Shown one piece after another: positions 1-8,111 of a stretch of 64,000 nt of DNA (its first letter is position 1; each line of letters begins with the position of its first letter). The stretch is from contig DASYHK010000004.1 in the NCBI GenBank assembly GCA_035998685.1, positions 1-64,000 of the forward strand. The letters are read 5' to 3'. The position numbers were made by a program, and so were the translations under genes. This DNA comes from Devosia_A sp035998685 (GTDB lineage Bacteria; Pseudomonadota; Alphaproteobacteria; Rhizobiales; Devosiaceae). The notes under the pieces were generated by a model. That model was given only the letters and a program-made list of their open reading frames with translations. It was not told the DNA's origin and did no database searches.

Positions 1-288
1 GCTTTCGCCTCGAAGCGGGTAGTCCGCAAAAAGGTGAGGCTTGGCCTCGCCGGTGCGGCGGGTTGGTGCTGCGGACGAAGTTGCGGATCCTCGCTCGTGG
101 CTCCCCGCCGGTCCGTCCGGTCCCGCCCCCGGACGACTCCAGGGGCACTCCCGTCCTCCCCCGCCGACCGTTCGTCGCGACCGCGCAATCGCGGGGGAAT
201 GGGGTGATTTTAACGCAGCTCGCGCGGGTGGGGATAGATCAGGTGAAGTTAGGGGGCGCCTGCACCAAACGCCCCACCCCCACCGGCA

Positions 289-423
289 GTCATCCCGTTG
301 CAAAACGGGACCCAGTACTCACAGGGTGTCAGGTTTTGCCGTGGTGGGTCCGAGCCCGCTGCGCGTATTCGTACAGCCGAATGGCTGGTGTTTACTGGGT
401 CCCGACTTTCGTCGGGATGACGG
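289..423. repeat. Palindromic intergenic repeat, copy 1
   Basis: The left end (GTCATCCCG, a short loop, CGGGACCCAGTA) is the inverted copy of the right end (TACTGGGTCCCG, a short loop, CGGGATGAC), so each end is a small hairpin and both ends together form a larger palindrome. Related but diverged elements lie at 24550-24660 and 24829-24940. This is the look of a non-autonomous, REP/MITE-like intergenic element; no coding capacity is visible. Confidence 0.65.
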
Positions 424-513
424 CCGGTGGGGGAGATGACGGCCGGTGGGGGGATGACGGCCGGTGGGGGTATGACGGCCGGTGGGGGGGATGACGGCCG
501 GTGGGGGTGGTGG
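416..513 (+). repeat. Tandem 17-19 bp repeat, five copies
   Basis: Five consecutive units of GATGACGGCCGGTGGGGG, varying by one or two bases at the G-run, follow directly on the right end of the palindromic repeat. The first unit overlaps that repeat's terminal GATGACGG, so the array probably grew from its edge. It lies downstream of prs, which is on the minus strand. Confidence 0.8.
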
Positions 514-603
514 GATGGGAGTGAGAGTGGCGTGGGCAAGTGATCGATGACGGCGGCGGGGGTGTGTGCGTGGCAAGTCCCACGGCGGGGGTGGAGGGAT
601 GCG

Positions 604-1536
604 TCAGTCGAACAGGCTGGAGACGCTTTGTTCGCTGGCGGTGCGGGCGATGGCTTCGCCGATCAGGGGGGCGATGGTGATGGTGCGGATGTTGTGGGCG
701 GCAGCGACGTCGTCGGTCTCGGCGATGGAGTCGGTAACCACCAGTTCCTTGAGTTTGCTGGCGGCGACGCGTTCGGCGGCGCCGGCGGAGAGGACGCCGT
801 GGGTGATATAGGCGGAGACCTCGGTGGCGCCCGCCTTGAGCAATGCCTCCGCGGCATTGACCAGGGTACCGCCGGAATCGACGATGTCGTCGATGAGGAT
901 GCAGGCATGGCCTTCGACGTCGCCGATGATGTTCATGACTTCCGAGACGCCGGCGCGCGGCCGGCGCTTGTCGACGATGGCGAGGTCGGCGCCGATGCGC
1001 TGGGCGATGGCGCGGGCACGGGTGACGCCGCCGACGTCGGGCGAGACGATCATCAGCTTGCCGTTGTCATAGTGCTCGCGGATGTCGCGGGTGATGACGG
1101 GGGCGCCGTAGAGGTTGTCGGTGGGGATGTCGAAGAAGCCCTGGATCTGGGCGGCGTGCAGGTCGAGCGTGATGACGCGGTTGACGCCGGCGGTGGTGAT
1201 GAGGTTGGCGACCAGCTTGGCCGAGATCGGAGTGCGGCCGGCGGAGCGGCGGTCCTGGCGGGCGTAGCCAAAATAGGGGATGACGGCGGTGATGCGGCGG
1301 GCCGAGGAGCGGCGCAAGGCGTCTGATAGGATCAAGAGCTCCATCAGGTGGTCGTTGGCCGGGAACGAGGTCGACTGCAGGATGAAGACGTCCTCGCCGC
1401 GGACGTTCTCGTGCACCTCGACGAAGATTTCATGATCGGCGAAGCGCTTGACGGTGCAGTCGGTGACTGGGAGCTCGAGGTAGCCGGCGACGGCATCGGC
1501 CAGGGCGCGGTTGGAGTTCCCGGTGACCAGCTTCAT
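604..1536 (-). CDS. prs: Ribose-phosphate pyrophosphokinase
   Basis: PRPP synthetase transfers pyrophosphate from ATP to ribose 5-phosphate, giving PRPP for purine, pyrimidine, histidine, tryptophan and NAD synthesis in the cytoplasm. The 310-residue length is normal for the bacterial enzyme. Visible motifs are YARQDRR (residues 91-97, catalytic flexible loop), DLHAAQIQGFF (125-135) and the PRPP-binding loop DDIVDSGGT (216-224). It lies 104 bp downstream of pgeF in the same orientation and could be read through from the lgt-midA-pgeF operon. Confidence 0.98.
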   Translation of the reverse strand: MKLVTGNSNRALADAVAGYLELPVTDCTVKRFADHEIFVEVHENVRGEDVFILQSTSFPANDHLMELLILSDALRRSSARRITAVIPYFGYARQDRRSAGRTPISAKLVANLITTAGVNRVITLDLHAAQIQGFFDIPTDNLYGAPVITRDIREHYDNGKLMIVSPDVGGVTRARAIAQRIGADLAIVDKRRPRAGVSEVMNIIGDVEGHACILIDDIVDSGGTLVNAAEALLKAGATEVSAYITHGVLSAGAAERVAASKLKELVVTDSIAETDDVAAAHNIRTITIAPLIGEAIARTASEQSVSSLFD

Positions 1537-1640
1537 GTCGTCATCCCGCTTGGACGGCGCCCGGACCAGGCAACCTGCGGGGCACGTTTAGCGTGCAGGC
1601 CGGGACGGTGCAATGCGCCAAAGGGCGCAGCGTGAAGGAT

Positions 1641-2411
1641 TCATGACAGCCCGATCAGGGCCAGCTGACGGCCGGTGACGGTGCCCTGGTGGGTGGCGTA
1701 GCGGTGCGAAAAATAGCGGTCGGGGGCAGCGTAGGTGCAGAGGCCGAGGTCGTCGACGGTGGCAACGCCGCAGTCGCGGAGGCGGTCGGCGACGAAGCCG
1801 GGGAGGTCGAAATGTTCGCGGCCGCCCGCGGGGCGGAGGACGCGGGCGCCGGCATCGGGATGGAGGCGCAGCAGTTCGGCGATGAACTCCGGGCCGACCT
1901 CGTAACTTGCGGCCGAGATGGTGGGGCCGATGGCGGCGGTGATGCGCGCGGGGGTCGCGCCGAGGGCCACCATGCGCTCGACGGTGGCACCGGCGATGCC
2001 GGCGATGGCGCCTTTCCAGCCGGCATGGAGGGCGCCGATGACGCCGGCTTCGACGTCCGCGAGCAGCACCGGCGCGCAGTCGGCGGTGAGGATGCCGAGA
2101 ACCAGCCCCGGCGTTGCGGTCACCAGGGCATCGGCCTCGGGGCGGGCCTCCGCCGGGAAAGGTGTCGTGACGTCGAGCACGGTGGCGGAATGCACCTGGC
2201 GGAGCAGGACCAGGCGGTCGGCGGCAAAGCCGAGCGCTCCCACGGCCGCCTCCCGGTTGCGGCGGACGTCGTCCGGCCGGTCGCCGCCGGCGTCGGACGC
2301 GTTGAGGGAGGCGAAGTCGCCCGTCGAGACGCCGCCGCGGCGGCCGAAGAAGCCGTGGCGGATCCCACGCAGGGCGGTGAGGGCAGGGTTCGTGTCGAAG
2401 GGGAGGCTCAT
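1641..2411 (-). CDS. pgeF: Polyphenol oxidase / YfiH (PgeF) family protein
   Basis: Member of the multicopper-oxidase-like YfiH/LACC1 family. E. coli members act in peptidoglycan quality control and related proteins have purine nucleoside phosphorylase/deaminase activity; the role here is inferred from family. The zinc-ligand motifs are visible: QVHS (His74), TADCAPV (Cys112) and LHAGWKG (His129). At 256 residues it is the usual length. The start overlaps the midA stop by 4 bp (ATGA), indicating translational coupling. Confidence 0.93.
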   Translation of the reverse strand: MSLPFDTNPALTALRGIRHGFFGRRGGVSTGDFASLNASDAGGDRPDDVRRNREAAVGALGFAADRLVLLRQVHSATVLDVTTPFPAEARPEADALVTATPGLVLGILTADCAPVLLADVEAGVIGALHAGWKGAIAGIAGATVERMVALGATPARITAAIGPTISAASYEVGPEFIAELLRLHPDAGARVLRPAGGREHFDLPGFVADRLRDCGVATVDDLGLCTYAAPDRYFSHRYATHQGTVTGRQLALIGLS

Positions 2412-3487
2412 GGGGCAAAACCGGGTGGCGTGATACCGGGACGATGGGCGCAGAATACCTTGAACAGCTCGCCCATGGCACCAGGATCGGTGAGGCGGTG
2501 CAGCGCCGCGGCAATGTTCTCGGCCTCGCCCGGGTTGGCGCGGGCCAGCATGGCGGCGCGCTCGGCGATGCCGAGGCGGCGGAGGAAGGTGCCCTGGGGG
2601 GTGAGCGGCTGGACCGTCAGCCCGGCGGTCGCAGCCACCCGGCCGAGGGCGGCGAAGTCGACATGGGCGGAGAGGTCGGCGGTCCCGGGGGACTCCAGCG
2701 GGTCGGCGAAGGCGTGGCGGGAGACGGCCTGCAGCGTCTCGCCGGTGCGGGTCTCGCCATAGCCGTAGTCGATGGCGAGAATGGCGCCGCCGAGGGCGGC
2801 GACGCGGCGGGCGAGGCGGCCCATCGCATCGGCATGGGCGAGGCCCGCCTCGTAGACGGCGCCGGGCCCGGCGTCGCGAACCGCCTCCGGAAGGACGTGA
2901 TCAGGAATCAGGGCCGGAGAGAGGCCGAACACGCGGCGGTCGTCGCGCAAACCGACCTGGCGTTCGTGCCAGCCTTCGGCACCGCGCACGAACTGGTGGA
3001 TCGGCAGGGCATCGAAGAACTCGTTGGCGACGACGAAGAGCGGATCGTCGCTGACGGCGTCGATCTCGGGGGCCCAGTAGGGATCGTAGGGGGCGAGCCG
3101 GGCGGTCTGCTGGGCGCGCAGGTCCGGGTTGGATTCAAAGAGCTGCAGGTGGAGGGCGTCGGCGAAGCCGGGGGCGCGGGTGGCGGCGCGCAGGGCGTCC
3201 TGCATCAGGGTGCCGCGGCCGGGACCAAGTTCGAGCAGGGTGAAGCTCTTCGGTTCCTGCATCTGCTGCCAGAGGTTGACGATGAAGAAGCCGACAAGCT
3301 CGCCGAACATCTGGCTGATCTCGGGCGCGGTGATGAAGTCACCGGCGGCGCCGAGCGGATCGGCCGCACTGTAGTAGCCGCGCCGGGGATGGGTGAGGCA
3401 GAGGGCCATGTACTGGGCGACCGACATCGGACCGTCGGCGCGGATCTGCATGTCGATCAGTTCGGAGAGAGAGGGGCCCTCAGGCAC
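2408..3487 (-). CDS. Class I SAM-dependent methyltransferase, MidA/NDUFAF7 family
   Basis: Resembles the MidA/NDUFAF7 family of SAM-dependent methyltransferases, whose mitochondrial member methylates an arginine of a complex I subunit; a respiratory complex I assembly role is possible but inferred. Signature GDFITAPEISQMFGE is at residues 49-63 and the SAM-binding LLELGPGRGTL at 84-94. It overlaps lgt upstream by 8 bp and pgeF downstream by 4 bp. The order lgt-midA-pgeF is common in Hyphomicrobiales. Confidence 0.94.
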   Translation of the reverse strand: MPEGPSLSELIDMQIRADGPMSVAQYMALCLTHPRRGYYSAADPLGAAGDFITAPEISQMFGELVGFFIVNLWQQMQEPKSFTLLELGPGRGTLMQDALRAATRAPGFADALHLQLFESNPDLRAQQTARLAPYDPYWAPEIDAVSDDPLFVVANEFFDALPIHQFVRGAEGWHERQVGLRDDRRVFGLSPALIPDHVLPEAVRDAGPGAVYEAGLAHADAMGRLARRVAALGGAILAIDYGYGETRTGETLQAVSRHAFADPLESPGTADLSAHVDFAALGRVAATAGLTVQPLTPQGTFLRRLGIAERAAMLARANPGEAENIAAALHRLTDPGAMGELFKVFCAHRPGITPPGFAP

Positions 3488-4292
3488 TGCGCCGCCTCCC
3501 GGAGTAGAGGACGAGGCCGATGCCCACCAGCAGGATGGGCAGGCTGAGCAGCATGCCCATGGTCAGCCAGCCGCCATAGAGATAGCCGAGCTGGACGTCG
3601 GGCAGGCGCACGAATTCGACGGCGATGCGGGAGAGCGCGTAGCCGATGCAGAAGACGCCGGCGACGAGGCCGGGGCGGCGCAGCGCGTAGACGACGTGGG
3701 TGAGGTAGCGGATGACGAGGAACAGCAGCAGGCCCTCGAGCAGCGCCTCGTAGAGCTGGCTCGGATGGCGCGGCAGCTGCTCGGGGTCGGTGGGGAAGAC
3801 CACGCCCCAAGGCAAGTTCGTAGGGGCGCCGTAGAGCTCGCCGTTGATGAAGTTGGAGAGGCGGCCGAGGAACACGCCGATGGTGGCGACGGCGCCGAGG
3901 AGGTCGAAGGCGGAGAGGATGTTGCCGCCATGGGCGCGGGTGAAGAGGGCGACGGCGACGGTAATGCCGACCATGCCGCCGTGAAAGCTCATGCCGCCGT
4001 CCCAGACGGCGAATGCTTCGAGCGGATTGGCGAGGTAGTACGGCAGGTTGTAGAAGAGCACGTAGCCAAGGCGGCCGCCGATGACGATGCCGATCATCGC
4101 CCAGAAGGCAAAATCCCAGATCGAGGGCGCCGGGAAGGGCGGCCGGCTGCCGTGCCACAGCGACGGGCGGGCCAGCAGGCGCTGGCCATAGAGGGCACCC
4201 AAGAGAATGCCGCCGAGATAGGCGAGGGCGTACCAGCGGACGGCGAACGGGCCGATGGCGAAGGCGACGGGATCGATTTCGGGAAAGGGCAA
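3480..4292 (-). CDS. lgt: Prolipoprotein diacylglyceryl transferase
   Basis: Inner-membrane enzyme that moves diacylglycerol from phosphatidylglycerol to the lipobox cysteine of prolipoproteins. I choose a TTG start at 4292, 19 codons inside the longest frame, because GGAG sits just upstream and the product then begins MPFPEIDPVAF, as family members do. The 270 residues hold about seven membrane segments. Conserved motifs are WDGGMSFHGGMVG (97-109), GRLSNFINGELYG (143-155) and RHPSQLYEA (175-183). First gene of an operon with midA and pgeF. Confidence 0.96.
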   Translation of the reverse strand: MPFPEIDPVAFAIGPFAVRWYALAYLGGILLGALYGQRLLARPSLWHGSRPPFPAPSIWDFAFWAMIGIVIGGRLGYVLFYNLPYYLANPLEAFAVWDGGMSFHGGMVGITVAVALFTRAHGGNILSAFDLLGAVATIGVFLGRLSNFINGELYGAPTNLPWGVVFPTDPEQLPRHPSQLYEALLEGLLLFLVIRYLTHVVYALRRPGLVAGVFCIGYALSRIAVEFVRLPDVQLGYLYGGWLTMGMLLSLPILLVGIGLVLYSGRRRSA

Positions 4293-4424
4293 GAGCCGCG
4301 CCTCCGGTCGGGACTGCAGCCCTTGTAAGCCAGCGGGTGCTCTGGTCAAGCGGCCCCCAAGCTCCTAAATATCCGTAGGTCGCCGCGAAGCGGCCGCCAA
4401 CGCCCAATCGAAAGGACAAGCCCG

Positions 4425-4685
4425 ATGACCACGAGCAGCAGGATATTCGACGATGTGGGGCGGTTGCTGAACGAAGCGGCCGGCGTTGCCGACGGCGTCC
4501 GGCGCGAAGTCGAGACGGTGGTGAAGACGCAGGTCGAGCGGTTCGTCGCCGACATGGATCTCGTGAAGCGCGAGGACCATGATGCGCTGCGCGAGCTGGT
4601 GCTGAGCCAGGGCGAAGAGATCGCCCAGTTGCGCAAGGAATTGGCGGCGATGCAGACGACGCCGAAGAAGAAGACCACACCCTAG
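4425..4685 (+). CDS. ubiK: Ubiquinone biosynthesis accessory factor UbiK / BMFP family
   Basis: Short (86 aa) protein of the BMFP (formerly DUF526) family, which trimerises through a C-terminal coiled coil and supports aerobic ubiquinone synthesis. The central stretch up to about residue 75 is strongly helical and charged, with heptad-like spacing (HDALRELVLSQGEEIAQLRK), followed by a basic tail KKKTTP. It is divergent from lgt and only 6 bp ahead of the phosphoesterase gene. Confidence 0.88.
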   Translation: MTTSSRIFDDVGRLLNEAAGVADGVRREVETVVKTQVERFVADMDLVKREDHDALRELVLSQGEEIAQLRKELAAMQTTPKKKTTP

Positions 4686-4691
4686 TCGCGG

Positions 4692-5435
4692 ATGCGGCTC
4701 GCCGTCATCTCCGACGTACACGGAAACCGTCTCGCGCTCGAGGCGGTGCTGGCGGATATCGCGCGGCAGGGCGTGGACCTTACCGTCAATCTCGGGGACC
4801 TGGTGAGCGGACCGCTGGAGCCGGCGGCGGCGGCGGAGCTGCTGATGGCGGCGGCGATGCCGACCGTGCGGGGCAATCACGAGCGCGGGCTGAACGAGGT
4901 CGCGAAGGGGGCGCCTGACCCCGTCGATGATTTCGCCCGCGCGGCACTTTCACCACGGCAGCTGGACTGGCTGAGGGCGCTGCCGGCGACGCTGGTGGTC
5001 GAGGACGAGATCTTCCTCTGCCATGGCACGCCGGCGAGCGACATCGAGCCCTGGCTGGACGACTGGTGGAATGGCCGAGAGACGACGATGCCGGACGAGG
5101 ACGAGGTGACCGCCAAGGCGTTCGGCGTCGCGTGTCCGGTGATGCTGTGCGGGCACACGCATCTGGCGCGGGCAGTGCGGTTGCGGGATGGACGCCTGAT
5201 CGTCAATCCCGGCAGTGTGGGGCTGCAGCTCAACCATGGTTCGCCGGATGCGCGCTATGCGCTGCTCGAGCGCCGCGGCGCCGACTGGTTCGTGGGGCTG
5301 CGGTCGGTACCCTATGACCACCACGGTGCCGCGCGGCAGGCCATTGCCAACGGCTTTCCGCGATGGGCGGAGGCACTGGCGACGGGCTGGGCGGGCCCGG
5401 AAGGCCTGTTCGGAGGCGAACCGCTCTCCGCCTGA
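4692..5435 (+). CDS. Calcineurin-like metallophosphoesterase (YfcE-type)
   Basis: Binuclear metal phosphoesterase of 247 residues; the substrate cannot be read from sequence. The metal-binding blocks are all present: SDVHGN (Asp8, His10), GDLVSG (35-40), GNHE (61-64), CHGTP near residue 110 and GHTHLARA near 155. No signal peptide, so probably cytosolic. It follows ubiK by 6 bp and is likely cotranscribed. Confidence 0.9.
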   Translation: MRLAVISDVHGNRLALEAVLADIARQGVDLTVNLGDLVSGPLEPAAAAELLMAAAMPTVRGNHERGLNEVAKGAPDPVDDFARAALSPRQLDWLRALPATLVVEDEIFLCHGTPASDIEPWLDDWWNGRETTMPDEDEVTAKAFGVACPVMLCGHTHLARAVRLRDGRLIVNPGSVGLQLNHGSPDARYALLERRGADWFVGLRSVPYDHHGAARQAIANGFPRWAEALATGWAGPEGLFGGEPLSA

Positions 5436-5693
5436 TTGTCCCGTTTCGGCAAGAAAAGCCGGGAAGAGAGTCGCCCGGTTAAGAACTTGTTAAGCATACC
5501 GGCTCGATCATCCACAAGATAAAGCCTTGGAAAGCCTGTGGTGCCGGCGGTGCCGGAATCGGTGGTCCGGTATAGGGTCGCTTCACAGGGACGATTCACG
5601 GGCGACGAGTGTCGGCAGCGATTTGCCTTCGATCATCCGGTGGCAACCACTTCGCCAGCCATCCCACTCACCGCCAAACCGGGACCAACGCCC

Positions 5694-6194
5694 ATGAGAC
5701 TGATAGAGCTAGAGCCCGATCGCACGGTGCATCCGGTCGACATCATCGAGCACATCGCCTCGATCAACGACTGGAACTTCGAGCGGCAGGACGATGACGA
5801 GATCTCGATCTCGGTGCGCGGCGCCTGGAGCGACTATCACGTGTCGTTCAACTGGATGGGGGACCTCGAATCTCTCCACATCGCCAGCGCCTTCGACCTG
5901 AAGGTGCCGCTGGCGCGGCGGGCAGAGGTCAAGCAGCTGATCGCGCTGATCAACGAGCAGATGTGGATCGGCCATTTCGACATGTGGAATCACGAGGGCG
6001 TGGTGATCTTCCGCAACTCGCACCTGCTCTCGGGGGGTGCCGAAGTCAGCCCGCAGCAATGCGAGGCGCTGCTGCGCTCGGCCACCGACAGCTGCGATCT
6101 CTACTATCAGGCGTTCCAGTTCGTGGTCTGGGCCGGCAAGAGTGCCGCCTCGGCGCTGAGCGAAGTGATGTTCGAGACGGTGGGCGAAGCTTGA
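5694..6194 (+). CDS. YbjN domain-containing protein
   Basis: A 166-residue YbjN-family protein, a fold related to type III secretion chaperones; alphaproteobacterial members commonly sit next to proC, as here. I start at the internal ATG 5694 (MRLIELEPDRTVHPVD), because the upstream 52 codons look like non-coding translation. Family features are the acidic N-terminal segment with INDWNFERQDDDEI and the central SDYHVSFNWMGDLESLHI. Its stop overlaps the TTG start of proC. Confidence 0.88.
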   Translation: MRLIELEPDRTVHPVDIIEHIASINDWNFERQDDDEISISVRGAWSDYHVSFNWMGDLESLHIASAFDLKVPLARRAEVKQLIALINEQMWIGHFDMWNHEGVVIFRNSHLLSGGAEVSPQQCEALLRSATDSCDLYYQAFQFVVWAGKSAASALSEVMFETVGEA

Positions 6195-7006
6195 GCCTTT
6201 CGGAGGTCGGACCGGTCGTCCTTGTCGGCGCCGGCAAGATGGGTTTTGCGATGGCCCGCGGCTGGGTCGCCGCCGGGCTGCCGCCGGGGCAACTGGTGCT
6301 GGTCGATCCGCAGCCGGCGCCGGCGGTGGTGGACTACGCCAGCAAGACGGGGGTGCGGCTGCTAGATAGTCCCGCCGGCGTCCTCACCCATGTGCTGGTG
6401 CTGGCGGTCAAGCCGCAGGTGATGAAGACGGTGATGGCGGAGATCGCCCCGGTGGTGGGCAAGCACACGCTGGTGCTGTCGATCGCCGCCGGGGTGCTGA
6501 TCGAGACGATCAAGGCTGGGCTCGGCACGGAGCGGATCGTGCGAGCCATGCCGAATACGCCGGCACAGGTGGGCAAGGGGATCAGCGGCGCTGTCGGGCC
6601 GGGGGCGAGCGCCTCCGACCGCCAGACGGCCGAGGCACTGCTGCAGGCCGCGGGGCAGGTGGTCTGGGTGGACAGCGAGGCGAGGCTGGACGCGGTGACT
6701 GCGGTTTCCGGCTCCGGACCGGCCTACGTGTTCTACATGGTGGAGGCTCTGGCCGTGGCCGGAATGCGACAGGGGCTGGAGCCGGCACAGGCGATGCAAC
6801 TGGCGCGGCAGACGGTGATCGGCGCGGCAGCGCTGATGGAGGCGGACCCGCAGCCGGTATCGGTGCTCAGGGAGAACGTCACCTCGCCCAAGGGCACGAC
6901 GGCGGCGGCGCTGAAGGTGCTGATGGCGCCGGACGGGCTGGAGGACCTGATGGACCGGACGGTGCGGGCGGCGCGCAAGCGCAGCGAGGAACTGGGACGG
7001 GGCTGA
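6191..7006 (+). CDS. proC: Pyrroline-5-carboxylate reductase
   Basis: Last step of proline synthesis: NAD(P)H-dependent reduction of pyrroline-5-carboxylate. The product begins MSLSEVGPVVLVGAGKMG from a TTG at 6191 that overlaps the ybjN stop, giving 271 aa, the normal family length. The Rossmann motif GAGKMG is at 13-18, and the C-terminal family signature appears as TSPKGTTAAALKVL, with Lys where Gly is usual. The GTG start of the csaA-like gene follows 4 bp later. Confidence 0.96.
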   Translation: MSLSEVGPVVLVGAGKMGFAMARGWVAAGLPPGQLVLVDPQPAPAVVDYASKTGVRLLDSPAGVLTHVLVLAVKPQVMKTVMAEIAPVVGKHTLVLSIAAGVLIETIKAGLGTERIVRAMPNTPAQVGKGISGAVGPGASASDRQTAEALLQAAGQVVWVDSEARLDAVTAVSGSGPAYVFYMVEALAVAGMRQGLEPAQAMQLARQTVIGAAALMEADPQPVSVLRENVTSPKGTTAAALKVLMAPDGLEDLMDRTVRAARKRSEELGRG

Positions 7007-7010
7007 CGAG

Positions 7011-7352
7011 GTGGCGGAAACCATCAGTTTCGACGACTTTCTTGCCGTCGACATCCGGGTCGGGACCATCGTCGAGGCGCGGCCGTTCCCGGAGGCGCGG
7101 AAACCTGCCTACATCCTCATCATCGATTTCGGGCCGGAGATCGGGACCCGCAAGAGCTCGGCGCAGATCACCGTCCATTACACGCCGGAGACGCTGGTGG
7201 GACGGCAGGTGATGGCGGTGCTGAATTTTCCGCCGCGGCAGATCGGGCCGGTGCGCTCGGAAGTGCTGACGCTGGGGTTCGAGGATGCCGAGGGAGCGAT
7301 CGTGCTCGCTGCGGTGGAGCGGCCGGTGCCAAATGGGCAGCGGCTGATGTAG
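7011..7352 (+). CDS. tRNA-binding (EMAP/CsaA-like) domain protein
   Basis: A stand-alone OB-fold tRNA-binding domain of 113 residues, like CsaA/YgjH and the C-terminal domain of MetRS. Visible family features are the N-terminal FLAVDIRVGTIVEA block, followed by GTRKSSAQIT and a C-terminal ...LTLGFEDAEGAIVLAAVERPVPNG. Starts at GTG 7011 with GACGAG just ahead. Likely the last gene of the ybjN-proC unit. Confidence 0.92.
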   Translation: MAETISFDDFLAVDIRVGTIVEARPFPEARKPAYILIIDFGPEIGTRKSSAQITVHYTPETLVGRQVMAVLNFPPRQIGPVRSEVLTLGFEDAEGAIVLAAVERPVPNGQRLM

Positions 7353-7370
7353 GTCGGGGCAAGCCGAAAG

Positions 7371-7424
7371 TCGCCCTCATCCGCCCTTCGGACACCTTCT
7401 CCCACGGAGGGGAGAAGGCCAAGG
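7371..7424. repeat. Short GC-rich intergenic palindrome
   Basis: A stretch reading GCCCTCATCCGCCCTTCGG followed by CCTTCTCCCACGGAGGGGAGAAGG; the second part is a perfect-looking hairpin (CCTTCTCC/GGAGAAGG). Such elements are common between convergent genes in this order. It sits between the csaA-like gene and the convergent MarR gene and may act as a terminator. Confidence 0.5.
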
Positions 7425-7455
7425 AGCCGAAAACTCGCAGCTCAGTCGGAAGCGC

Positions 7456-7974
7456 TCAAAGCCCGCCTGTCAGCTTCAGCCGGTCGAGCAGGGTGCGGTC
7501 GGCGGGGTCGACCATGCCGACGAAGAACCTGACCACGGTGCTGCGGCCGCCTGGGGGGAGGGCGGCGATGGCGGCGTCGATACGGCTGGTCTGGGTGGCG
7601 GAGAGGGTTTCGAAGAACTCCCGCCCCCGGGCGGTGGCGTAGAGCAGGCGCTGCCGGCGGTCGGTGTCGCCGGTCTTCTGCTCGACATAGCCGTTGTCGA
7701 TGAGCTGGCGGAGGACGCGGGCGAGGCTCTGCTTGGTGATCTTGAGGATGTGGAGCAGGTCGGCTACCGGCATGCCGGGCTTGAGGTTGACGAAATAGAG
7801 CACCCGGTGATGGGCGCGGCCGAAGCCCTGGCGTTCGAGCAGGGCGTCGGCGTCACCGACGAAGTCACGATAGGCGAAGAAGAACAGGCCCATCAGGTCG
7901 AGCGGCATGCCGGCGCGGTCGAGGGCATCCGAATTTATGTCAGCTATGTTGACATTTATTTTGTCCGATGCCAT
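7456..7974 (-). CDS. MarR family transcriptional regulator
   Basis: A 172-residue winged-helix regulator. The helix-turn-helix is in VADLLHILKITKQSLARVLRQLIDNGYVEQ and the wing in KTGDTDRRQRLLYATARG with the usual DxRxR-type tip. I start at ATG 7974 (MASDKINVNIADINSDALDR); the upstream 51 codons of the open frame lie in the shared promoter region. Divergent from the branched-chain aminotransferase 137 bp away, so that gene is the natural candidate target, by inference. Confidence 0.9.
   Translation of the reverse strand: MASDKINVNIADINSDALDRAGMPLDLMGLFFFAYRDFVGDADALLERQGFGRAHHRVLYFVNLKPGMPVADLLHILKITKQSLARVLRQLIDNGYVEQKTGDTDRRQRLLYATARGREFFETLSATQTSRIDAAIAALPPGGRSTVVRFFVGMVDPADRTLLDRLKLTGGL
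7937..7955. promoter_or_regulatory. Candidate MarR operator inside the marR 5' end
   Basis: Perfect inverted repeat ATGTCA-N7-TGACAT in an AT-rich pocket of otherwise GC-rich DNA. It overlaps a plus-strand TTGACA at 7949-7954, which could be the -35 box of the aminotransferase gene. The location just inside the marR coding start suits autoregulation and control of the divergent gene. Seen in sequence; function inferred. Confidence 0.35.
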
Positions 7975-8111
7975 TGTTTCCCCATCAGGAGCGCCAAGTT
8001 CAGCCTTATCCCAAAGCCCTCGCGGTTTGCCAAGGGAAAGCGGCTGAGGCAAGATCGGCGCCGGGAAACGGCGGCCTTGCAGGGCCGCGGCAAAGCGAGC
8101 GGGAGAGACAA

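Larger units (their letters stand above)
1..603. other. Gene-free left end
   Basis: I see no convincing gene here; the open frames are short, proline/glycine/arginine-rich and mutually overlapping. Positions 33-51 form a short hairpin (GGTGAGGC, TTG loop, GCCTCGCC) with five A on its left side, so on the minus strand it would be a weak terminator-like stem followed by T5. The rest is taken up by a palindromic repeat and a tandem repeat, listed separately. Confidence 0.5.

Noticed and set aside
416..513. CRISPR-like array at the left end
   Set aside because: Units are head to tail without spacers; it is a simple tandem repeat.
547..1326. Long plus-strand open frame opposite prs (259 codons)
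   Set aside because: Gly/Asp/Val/Ala-rich shadow of the prs gene; no start signal or family resemblance.
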